Assembly: GCA_030624785.1 (NCBI GenBank)
Contig: JAUXJK010000012.1
Coordinates: 1-17,056 of the forward strand
DNA from: Actinomycetes bacterium
GTDB taxonomy: Bacteria; Actinomycetota; Thermoleophilia; Gaiellales; Gaiellaceae
DNA: 17,056 nt
Direction of reading: 5' to 3'
Below are positions 8,010 through 13,590 of this stretch, one piece after another. The notes under the pieces are model-generated. The model saw nothing but the letters and a program-made list of their open reading frames with translations, ran no database searches and was not told the DNA's origin. The first letter of the stretch is position 1, and each line of letters begins with the position of its first letter. Position numbers and translations under genes: made by a program.

Positions 8010-9575
8010 ATGTCTGGTGTGCCGCTTGAGCCGATGTACTCGCCTCGGAACAGCGCGACCGACTACGTCGCGGATCTCGGTGACCCTGGGGTCTATCCGT
8101 TTACGCGTGGCGTGTACCCGAGCATGTATCGGGGACAGCTCTGGACGATGCGGCAGTTTGCCGGCTTCGGCACGGTCGCCGAGACGAATGAGCGTTTCCG
8201 GTACTTGATCGATCATGGCCAGACTGGACTGTCTGTCGCCTTCGACATGCCGACCCTTATGGGGCTCGACTCCGATCACGCGCGGTCGCTCGGGGAGGTC
8301 GGACGCGAGGGAGTCGCTGTCGATTCACTGCAGGACATGCGCGATCTGTTCGCCGGCATAGAGCTTGGCGACGTATCGACGTCGATGACGGTCAACTCCT
8401 CGGCCGCAATGTTGTTGGCGTTCTATCTCTGCGTTGGTGAGGAGCAAGGCACGCCGCGTGATGAGCTGCGCGGCACGATTCAGACAGACATTCTCAAGGA
8501 GTACATCGCTCAGAAAGAGTGGATATATCCGCCCGAACCGTCGATGCGACTTTGCGTTGACATGATCGAGTTCTGTACCAACGAGATGCCTCGCTGGCAT
8601 CCCGTCTCGATCTCTGGCTACCACATCCGGGAGGCCGGATCGACGGCTGCGCAGGAGCTTGCATTCACGCTGGCGGACGGCTTCGCCTACGTCGAAGAGT
8701 CGATTGCTCGCGGTCTCGACATCGACTCGTTTGCGCCGCGGCTCTCGTTCTTCTTCAACGCGCACATCGATTTCTTCGAAGAGGTGGCCAAGTACCGCGC
8801 GGCGCGTCGTATCTGGGCGCGCGAGCTCAAGCAACGCTACGGCGCCAAGGACGAGCGATCACTTCGCATGCGCTTCCACGCTCAGACGGCCGGGGTGTCA
8901 CTCACGGCTCAGCAGCCCGAGGTGAACATCGTGCGAACCGCGCTCGAGGCGCTTGCGGCTGTGATGGGCGGCTGCCAGTCTCTCCACACCAACTCCTACG
9001 ACGAGGCCCTCGCCTTGCCGAGCGAGCACGCGGTCAAGATCGCGCTGCGCACGCAGCAGGTGATTGCTCACGAGACTGGCGCAGCGTCCAGCGCTGATCC
9101 TCTCGGGGGCTCCTATCTCGTAGAGGAGCTCACCGACGAGCTCGAACGACAGGCCTACGCGTACTTTGATGAGATTCGCGAACTCGGAGGAGTGATTCCG
9201 GCGATTCGCGAGAATTTCTTCCAGCGCGAGATCGCGGAGGCTTCCTTTCGGTTTCAGAGCGAGCTGGAGAACGACGAGCGAGCGATTGTTGGTGTCAACG
9301 CGTACGAGGAGCCCGACGAGGTTGAGCGCCTTGAGCTGCTCAAGGTCGATCCTTCGCTCGAGACAACTCAGGTCGAGAGGGTGCAGGCGATGCGGGCACA
9401 GCGCGATAGCGCCGGTGTCGAGGCCTGCCTCGCGCGGATCAAGAACGACGCTACCGCTGACACCAACCTGATGCCGGGGCTCGTGGATGCCGCGAAGGCC
9501 GACGTCACGATGGGCGAGATGTGTGATGCGCTGCGAGAGGTCTGGGGGGTCTGGCGCGAGACGCCAGTCTTCTAG
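8010..9575 (+). CDS. B12-dependent acyl-CoA mutase large subunit, isobutyryl-CoA mutase type
   Basis: Catalytic (alpha) chain of an adenosylcobalamin-dependent acyl-CoA mutase (521 aa). It covers the TIM-barrel domain only: there is no C-terminal cobalamin-binding domain (DxHxxG), so a separate small subunit is needed and none is in the window. Conserved stretches include LSVAFDMPTLMG (74-85), TIQTDILKEY (156-165) and SISGYH with His205, equivalent to His244 of Propionibacterium methylmalonyl-CoA mutase. The two residues that hold the substrate carboxylate in that enzyme (Tyr89, Arg207) are replaced by Phe50 (MRQFAGF) and Gln168 (YIAQKEW), the pair seen in isobutyryl-CoA mutase. Homologues are often annotated as methylmalonyl-CoA mutase, but these residues predict a non-carboxylated branched acyl-CoA. 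It heads an operon with two TenA genes and diverges from a 2-methylacyl-CoA racemase. Confidence 0.9.
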   Translation: MSGVPLEPMYSPRNSATDYVADLGDPGVYPFTRGVYPSMYRGQLWTMRQFAGFGTVAETNERFRYLIDHGQTGLSVAFDMPTLMGLDSDHARSLGEVGREGVAVDSLQDMRDLFAGIELGDVSTSMTVNSSAAMLLAFYLCVGEEQGTPRDELRGTIQTDILKEYIAQKEWIYPPEPSMRLCVDMIEFCTNEMPRWHPVSISGYHIREAGSTAAQELAFTLADGFAYVEESIARGLDIDSFAPRLSFFFNAHIDFFEEVAKYRAARRIWARELKQRYGAKDERSLRMRFHAQTAGVSLTAQQPEVNIVRTALEALAAVMGGCQSLHTNSYDEALALPSEHAVKIALRTQQVIAHETGAASSADPLGGSYLVEELTDELERQAYAYFDEIRELGGVIPAIRENFFQREIAEASFRFQSELENDERAIVGVNAYEEPDEVERLELLKVDPSLETTQVERVQAMRAQRDSAGVEACLARIKNDATADTNLMPGLVDAAKADVTMGEMCDALREVWGVWRETPVF

Positions 9576-9583
9576 AGGCGAGC

Positions 9584-10201
9584 TTGATTTCGAGCCGCCT
9601 CTGGTCGCGTTGCCGTCCGATCGCGGAGCAGTGTCGCGATCATCCCTTCGCGCAGGGCATCGCATCGGGGCGCCTCGAGAGACCGGTGTTTCAGCACTAC
9701 GTTGCCCAGGACGCGTTCTTTCTCGAAGCGTTCGCCCGCGCATACGCACTCTGCGTTGCGCGAGCGCCTGATCGCGAGAGCATGCGCGCCTTCAAGCGAC
9801 TGCTTGACGCGGTCGACGATGAGCTCGAGCTTCATCGATCCTATGCCGAACGCTGGAAGGTCGATCTCGCCGCAGCTCCTACTCAGGCTACGAGCGCGTA
9901 CACGGACTTCTTGCTTCGCGTTGCCTCGCTCGAGTCGCCCGCATACGCGGCGGCTGCGATGGCACCGTGCATGCGCCTTTACGCGTGGCTTGGCCAGCAG
10001 CTCAAGCCGGTTGCGCTGCGCGACTCGCCGTACTACGAGTGGATCGAGACCTATTCCTCCGACGAATTCGATGCGCATGCGACGGCGCTCGAGGCTCTTG
10101 TCGACCGCCTGGCGGGCGACGAAGCAGCTCTCTACCGTCACTACTCGACTGCGATGCGTCTCGAGCTCGCCTTCTTCGAGTCTTCCCTCGCGAGCCGATG
10201 A
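9584..10201 (+). CDS. TenA-family protein with active-site Cys
   Basis: Thiaminase II/TenA-like all-helical protein (205 aa). Characterised TenA_C enzymes hydrolyse aminopyrimidines or thiamine to salvage the HMP moiety. Expected residues are visible: Asp43 (VAQDAFF), Cys129 in MAPCMRLYAWLG (the nucleophile position), Tyr133, the WIETYSSDEF segment (153-162) and Glu194 in the final helix (MRLELAFFES). A Phe stands where Bacillus TenA has Tyr47. The start is a TTG eight bases after the mutase stop, with AGAGG overlapping that stop, so translation is probably coupled to the mutase. The sequence begins SSRLW, as in many TenA proteins, supporting this start. No thiamin gene or TPP riboswitch lies nearby, so thiamin salvage is only one possibility. 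Confidence 0.85.
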   Translation: MISSRLWSRCRPIAEQCRDHPFAQGIASGRLERPVFQHYVAQDAFFLEAFARAYALCVARAPDRESMRAFKRLLDAVDDELELHRSYAERWKVDLAAAPTQATSAYTDFLLRVASLESPAYAAAAMAPCMRLYAWLGQQLKPVALRDSPYYEWIETYSSDEFDAHATALEALVDRLAGDEAALYRHYSTAMRLELAFFESSLASR

Positions 10202-10815
10202 GCCTCACGACCGCGGCTCTGATCGAGCGAAACGCCGAGTTGTGGGACGCAGCGACGAGGCACGAGTTCCTTGATCGTGTGCGCGATGGCACGCTGCCTG
10301 TGGCGGCGCTTTCGCGCTGGATGGAGCAGGACTACCTTTTCGTCGCCGGACTTACGCGGGCCTGGGGCCGGCTCCTGGTTGGGGCCCCACAAGCGGACTT
10401 CAGGTTGATCGCGTCCGGAATCGACGCTTTCACCGACGAGCTGGTGTGGTTCGAGGATCGCGCCGCGTCGCTCGCGGTAGGCCTCGACCGCGAGCCATTG
10501 CCAGAGGCCTCCGCGTACATCGGGGATCTTGCCGATTTCGCAACAAGCCCGTACCCGGTGGCGGTTACAGGCATGTGGGCCATCGAAGTCGCATACCTCG
10601 ACGCGTGGCAAGGCGCGTCTGGAGGTGACGAGCGATTCTCAGAGGTCGTCGGGCACTGGGCCAATGAAGAGTTCGCGGCGTTCGTTGCGGAGCTAGCGGC
10701 GGTCGTAGACCGCGAACTCGCGGCATCATCGGAGCACCACCGCGCCGCCGAGGACGCCTTTGCGGCCGTGCTGAGTCACGAAGCGTTGTTCTGGGGGCTG
10801 GCGGGTCTCGACTGA
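10198..10815 (+). CDS. Second TenA-like protein, Cys-less
   Basis: A second TenA/heme-oxygenase-fold protein, also 205 aa, whose ATG overlaps the TGA of the first TenA gene (ATGA), so the two are translationally coupled. It keeps the acidic residue Asp45 (MEQDYLFVAGLTRAW), the WANEEF segment (154-159) and a C-terminal Glu195 in SHEALFW. The region that carries the nucleophilic cysteine in its neighbour reads TGMWAIEVAYLDAW (124-137), with no Cys. This resembles the TenA_E branch, where a Glu substitutes, or a non-enzymatic partner. The adjacent pair could act as a heterodimer or on successive steps. Role unknown; the frame is open further upstream to 9967, but that stretch lies inside the first gene and is not part of the protein. 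Confidence 0.8.
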   Translation: MSLTTAALIERNAELWDAATRHEFLDRVRDGTLPVAALSRWMEQDYLFVAGLTRAWGRLLVGAPQADFRLIASGIDAFTDELVWFEDRAASLAVGLDREPLPEASAYIGDLADFATSPYPVAVTGMWAIEVAYLDAWQGASGGDERFSEVVGHWANEEFAAFVAELAAVVDRELAASSEHHRAAEDAFAAVLSHEALFWGLAGLD

Positions 10816-10910
10816 TGGTGATGCGACCCCGCGTGCGGCGCTTAACACGGATTCAACGTCAGGAACACTCGCCTGAATACGGGGGCAATCGGGACTGAAC
10901 GCCTGGCCGA

Positions 10911-10916
10911 TATAAC
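10911..10916 (+). promoter_or_regulatory. Candidate -10 box, leaderless HtrA gene
   Basis: TATAAC, close to the TATAAT consensus, lies seven bases before the ATG at 10924 in an otherwise GC-rich gap. There is no Shine-Dalgarno, so the transcript would begin at or next to the start codon. A matching -35 is not evident. Confidence 0.45.
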
Positions 10917-10923
10917 CCTAGGC

Positions 10924-12306
10924 ATGACTGAATGGAATCCTGACGAGCCAACACCTCCGCTGCAGCCCGGCAACCAGCCGCCACTGCAGCCCGAACAGTC
11001 GACGGCAGAGATGCCCGTCGTCGAAGAGCTTCACTCCACCCCGGAAGAGCCCAAGCAGCATGGAAAGTGGCGTCGCCGAATGGTGCGCACCGCTCCATTG
11101 CTCGCTGCGGCCGCTCTCGGTGGAGGTCTTGCAGCGGGCGTCGTCGTCGCAGTTGACGACGATGGTGGCTCCACGACCGTCATCCAAAATGCGGAGGCGG
11201 CGCCCGAACCGAGTCTTACGCCGATCGGGGGCGAAGCAGACGAACCCACGGCGACAACGGCGGATCTCGAGGTCTCGAATTTGGGTGATGTCCTCACCGT
11301 CCAAGAGATCTACGAGCGATACTCGCCCGGAGTAGTCCAAGTCCGCACCCTCACGGCCGCCAACGAACTCGGAGACGCCGAAGACTTCTTTGGCCAGCAG
11401 CCGCGCGGCCTCGGATCAGGCTTCGTCATCGACAAGGAAGGTCACATCGTGACGAACTTCCACGTCGTTGAGGACGCAGAGACGGTTCAGGTTGTCTTCT
11501 CCGATGATGAAAATCCGGTCGAGGCAAAGGTGCTCGGTGTGGATCCATCTACTGACATCGCAATCCTTGAGGTCGATACGGACGGTCGCGCGCTGACTCC
11601 GGTGCCGCTCGGCGACTCCGAGAGTCTTGTTCCGGGCGACACCGCCATAGCGATCGGTAACCCATTCGGGCTTGATCGCACTGTGACCCAGGGCATCGTG
11701 AGCGCTGTTCAACGCAGCATCCGTGCGCCCGACGGTTTCAGGATCGACAATGTCATACAGACAGACGCACCCATCAACAGCGGCAACTCAGGTGGACCAC
11801 TACTCAACGACCGCGGTGAGGTCATCGGCGTCAACTCGCAGATTCTTACCGGCGGAGGTGTGTCCGAAGGAAACGTGGGTATCGGGTTCGCAGTGCCGGT
11901 GAACACGGTGAGAAACGTCGCGAGCCAGATCCTCGAGACCGGTAAGGTCGAGCACGCCTATCTCGGTGTTCGCATTCAGACCATCAGCCAGGAGCTCGCC
12001 GAGAACGTCCAGCTACCGGTCGATGAGGGGATACTCGTCGCCGAGGTCACCGACGGCAGTCCAGCAGCCGAGAGTGGCCTTACCGGCGGAGAACGCGATG
12101 TGATCGTTAACGGTGACAACTTCATCGTCGGCGGCGACATCGTGACCCATGTTGACGGGACTCCTGTTACCAAGAGCCAGGAGCTCGTCGACGTCGTCGC
12201 GAACAAACGACCCGGCGCCGAGATCGTCCTCGACGTCATCAGAGACGACGGAACCACCACCACATTGACAATCGAGCTTGGGCGTCGCCCGCCATCGGGC
12301 GGCTGA
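10924..12306 (+). CDS. Membrane-anchored HtrA/DegP-like serine protease with PDZ domain
   Basis: Trypsin-like quality-control protease (460 aa). In order: a Pro/Gln/Glu-rich cytoplasmic tail (1-48) with a repeated PPLQP unit; a basic stretch and one membrane segment (about 56-77, APLLAAAALGGGLAAGVVVA); a linker; the protease domain (about 125-340); and a PDZ domain (about 345-455). The catalytic triad is complete: His180 (TNFHVV), Asp211 (DPSTDIAIL) and Ser289 (NSGNSGGPLLN). The protease should face outside the membrane and degrade or chaperone misfolded envelope proteins. The PDZ domain carries the GGERDVIVNGDNFIVGGDIV insert often seen in actinobacterial HtrA. It is monocistronic, with a promoter-like box directly upstream and a terminator region downstream. 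It lies near a redox sigma factor but has no matching sigma-R promoter, so regulation by that factor is not supported. Confidence 0.92.
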   Translation: MTEWNPDEPTPPLQPGNQPPLQPEQSTAEMPVVEELHSTPEEPKQHGKWRRRMVRTAPLLAAAALGGGLAAGVVVAVDDDGGSTTVIQNAEAAPEPSLTPIGGEADEPTATTADLEVSNLGDVLTVQEIYERYSPGVVQVRTLTAANELGDAEDFFGQQPRGLGSGFVIDKEGHIVTNFHVVEDAETVQVVFSDDENPVEAKVLGVDPSTDIAILEVDTDGRALTPVPLGDSESLVPGDTAIAIGNPFGLDRTVTQGIVSAVQRSIRAPDGFRIDNVIQTDAPINSGNSGGPLLNDRGEVIGVNSQILTGGGVSEGNVGIGFAVPVNTVRNVASQILETGKVEHAYLGVRIQTISQELAENVQLPVDEGILVAEVTDGSPAAESGLTGGERDVIVNGDNFIVGGDIVTHVDGTPVTKSQELVDVVANKRPGAEIVLDVIRDDGTTTTLTIELGRRPPSGG

Positions 12307-12312
12307 TGTCCA

Positions 12313-12398
12313 GCTTCCGCGGCCCAGCATCCTCCCTTAGGGCCCGAGGTCGTTCAGCCAGCACGACCTAGCCGGAAGCGCAACCGACCGGGGGGTCG
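12313..12398 (+). other. Structured intergenic stretch with nested inverted repeats
   Basis: GCTTCCG (12313-12319) pairs with CGGAAGC (12373-12379). Inside lies AGGTCGT (12347-12353) with ACGACCT (12363-12369). CGACC-GGGG-GGTCG follows (12385-12398). With the strong hairpin at 12433-12461 these fill the 181-base gap after the HtrA gene, which holds no convincing open frame. It could be a folded 3' end of the HtrA mRNA or a small RNA. It matches no RNA family I can recognise. Confidence 0.35.
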
Positions 12399-12432
12399 TA
12401 CCGCCTGCCCGATCCTCCGGTCACCTCCTCCA

Positions 12433-12461
12433 AGTGCCGCAGCCCTCAGGGCTGCGGCACT
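12433..12461 (+). terminator. Strong hairpin terminator between HtrA and HMA genes
   Basis: A 14-bp perfect inverted repeat (AGTGCCGCAGCCCT / AGGGCTGCGGCACT with one central C) is followed by TGTCTAT, not a T run. This form is common for intrinsic terminators in high-GC actinobacteria. It is the most stable hairpin noticed in the window and probably ends HtrA transcription. Confidence 0.75.
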
Positions 12462-12475
12462 GTCTATGCCGGGGC

Positions 12476-12481
12476 TAGCAT
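12476..12481 (+). promoter_or_regulatory. Candidate -10 box, leaderless HMA gene
   Basis: TAGCAT matches TAnnnT six bases before the GTG at 12488. It lies just past the preceding terminator hairpin, so any -35 would overlap that hairpin. No Shine-Dalgarno is present. Confidence 0.35.
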
Positions 12482-12487
12482 TGACGC

Positions 12488-12706
12488 GTGACCACTCTTT
12501 CCGAGACGCTCCAGGTGAGCGGGATCAGATGCGAACGCTGTGTCATGCGTCTTGGCGGGGTTCTCGAGCGCGTCGAGGGAATCGAGTCGGCGAACGCCAG
12601 CTTGATGGGCCAGGTTTCAGTCTCCTGGGACGATGCCGTGGTCGACCGCGACACAATCATCAATGCGCTCAAACGCGGCGGGTTTCCCCTGCTCGCCGAG
12701 ACATAG
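12488..12706 (+). CDS. Small HMA-domain metal-binding protein (CopZ-like)
   Basis: A single heavy-metal-associated domain (72 aa). The CxxC metal site is Cys15-Glu-Arg-Cys18 in SGIRCERCVMRL, followed by the usual helix and the GQVSVSW strand. The fold and size match copper chaperones such as CopZ, which hand Cu(I) to P-type ATPases. The usual Met before the first Cys (GMxCxxC) is Ile-Arg here (GIRC). No ATPase, CsoR or other metal gene is in the window, so the partner and metal are unknown. The start is a GTG without a Shine-Dalgarno. A link to the redox sigma gene downstream is possible because thiol stress and copper overlap, but the sigma gene has its own promoter. Confidence 0.82.
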   Translation: MTTLSETLQVSGIRCERCVMRLGGVLERVEGIESANASLMGQVSVSWDDAVVDRDTIINALKRGGFPLLAET

Positions 12707-12708
12707 CC

Positions 12709-12735
12709 GGGAATACCACGGCTGGCCGAGCCGTT
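12709..12735 (+). promoter_or_regulatory. Sigma-R/SigH-type promoter for the sigma gene
   Basis: GGGAAT (12709-12714), an 18-base spacer and GTT (12733-12735) match the published sigma-R/SigH consensus (GGAAT, about 16-20 bases, GTT). The expected transcription start, 6-10 bases past GTT, falls just before the ATG at 12746. This indicates that the sigma factor drives its own gene. The same bases form an imperfect hairpin (GGAATA/TATTCC and ACGGCT/AGCCGT), which could also end transcription from the gene upstream. Confidence 0.7.
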
Positions 12736-12745
12736 ATTCCACACG

Positions 12746-13339
12746 ATGCTAGTGTCCGATCTAGTGACTGAAGCACCATCAGACGATGTACGCGAAGTCG
12801 TGGGTGAAGCGCGCGATCGCACGCGGTTCGAAGAGGAGGCTCTAGAGCTCTCCGATCAGGTTTACCGCGTCGCCCGACGTATCGCTGGCTCCCGCGAGGA
12901 CGCCGAGGATCTCGTTCAGGAGACGTACGTTCGTGCCTTCCGCAACTGGCGCTCCTACGAGCCGCGCACGAACTTGCGCGCATGGCTGCTTCGCATCCTG
13001 ACGAATCTCAATATCGACCGCGGACGTCGATCACAAAGGGCGCCGGACACTCAGTCGCTCGAGGAGTCGGACTACTTCCTCTACGGGAAGCTCGACGATC
13101 AGAGCGAGTCAGATGTCGAGAAGCTCGTGGGTCGGCTGTCCCAGGACAGCATCGTGGACGCCCTGGCCGCAGTGCCACACGACTTCCGCGATGTGGTCGT
13201 GCTAGTCGACTTGAGCGACTTTTCGTACGCTGACGCGGCGCGCATCCTCGATATTCCCATTGGCACTGTCATGTCGCGGCTTCATCGCGGGCGACGTGTT
13301 TTGAAACAGCAGCTCGCGAGTACGGAGGTAGTGGCATGA
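12746..13339 (+). CDS. sigR: ECF sigma factor, SigR/SigH-like (thiol-oxidative stress)
   Basis: Extracytoplasmic-function sigma factor (197 aa). Region 2 spans about 36-100 and includes DAEDLVQETYVRAF (52-65) and TNLRAWLLRILTN (75-87). Region 4 spans about 134-190 with the DNA-binding helix-turn-helix YADAARILDIPIGTVMSRLH. The FLYGKL linker and overall pattern resemble the SigR/SigH group (ECF12), which directs thioredoxin, mycothiol and proteolysis genes after disulfide stress. It overlaps the RsrA-like anti-sigma gene by four bases (ATGA). The preceding sequence is a sigma-R-type promoter, implying autoregulation. Start choice is uncertain: ATG 12746 fits that promoter. GTG 12752 and GTG 12764 are also in frame, the latter eight bases after a TAGTGT box. 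Both would remove only a few non-conserved residues. Confidence 0.88.
   Translation: MLVSDLVTEAPSDDVREVVGEARDRTRFEEEALELSDQVYRVARRIAGSREDAEDLVQETYVRAFRNWRSYEPRTNLRAWLLRILTNLNIDRGRRSQRAPDTQSLEESDYFLYGKLDDQSESDVEKLVGRLSQDSIVDALAAVPHDFRDVVVLVDLSDFSYADAARILDIPIGTVMSRLHRGRRVLKQQLASTEVVA
12750..12755 (+). promoter_or_regulatory. Possible second -10 box for the sigma gene
   Basis: TAGTGT lies eight bases before an in-frame GTG at 12764. If used by the housekeeping sigma factor it would give a leaderless transcript and a protein six residues shorter. It lies inside the reading frame that starts at 12746. Confidence 0.25.
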
Positions 13340-13587
13340 CGGCGCGACCCGACTGTTCCAAGTGCGAGGAGCTACTTCAGCCGTTTCTCGACCGCAGCCT
13401 GACGGCCGACGAACGAGCGACCGTCCAGCACCACCTCGAGAACTGTTCGGCGTGTGATCGCTGCTACAAGCTGGAAGAGGTCCTCTGGAAGCATGTACGC
13501 AACTGTTGCGACCAGCAAGCCGGTCTGGAGTTTGCGTCCAGCGAGCTGAAGCAGAAGCTGTCGGATCTTCGTACGCCGCTCGTCTAG
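13336..13587 (+). CDS. rsrA: RsrA-like zinc anti-sigma factor (redox switch)
   Basis: Short zinc-binding anti-sigma protein (83 aa) with the HxxxCxxC motif His33-Leu-Glu-Asn-Cys37-Ser-Ala-Cys40. Compared with Streptomyces RsrA from memory, every key position is shifted by exactly four residues: Cys7 (Cys11), His33 (His37), Cys37 (Cys41), Cys40 (Cys44), Cys57-Cys58 (Cys61-Cys62). RsrA holds its sigma factor when reduced and releases it when the zinc-site cysteines form a disulfide. The equivalent of the non-essential Cys31 is absent, while Cys10 and Cys43 are extra. The protein lacks the long C-terminal tail of the Streptomyces version. Its ATG overlaps the sigma stop, so the two are made together. 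It faces the next gene tail to tail with a three-base gap and no visible terminator. Confidence 0.85.
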   Translation: MTARPDCSKCEELLQPFLDRSLTADERATVQHHLENCSACDRCYKLEEVLWKHVRNCCDQQAGLEFASSELKQKLSDLRTPLV

Positions 13588-13590
13588 CGG

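Noticed and set aside
8898..9749. 283-residue open frame on the minus strand
   Set aside because: It is antisense to the mutase and first TenA genes, with no family motifs and a composition typical of a shadow frame.
9967..10197. 77-residue upstream extension of the second TenA
   Set aside because: It lies wholly inside the first TenA gene in another frame, and the ATGA overlap gives a family-sized protein.
12313..12461. SRP RNA, RNase P RNA or 6C RNA in the gap after HtrA
   Set aside because: The SRP GGUCAGG/GGAAGG signature and RNase P core are absent, and only one C-rich loop is seen on the minus strand where 6C RNA needs two.
12710..12740. Imperfect hairpin (GGAATA/TATTCC plus ACGGCT/AGCCGT) as a dedicated terminator of the HMA gene
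   Set aside because: The same bases form a GGGAAT-N18-GTT promoter in the right place for the sigma gene, which explains the conserved ends better; a terminator role can only be secondary.
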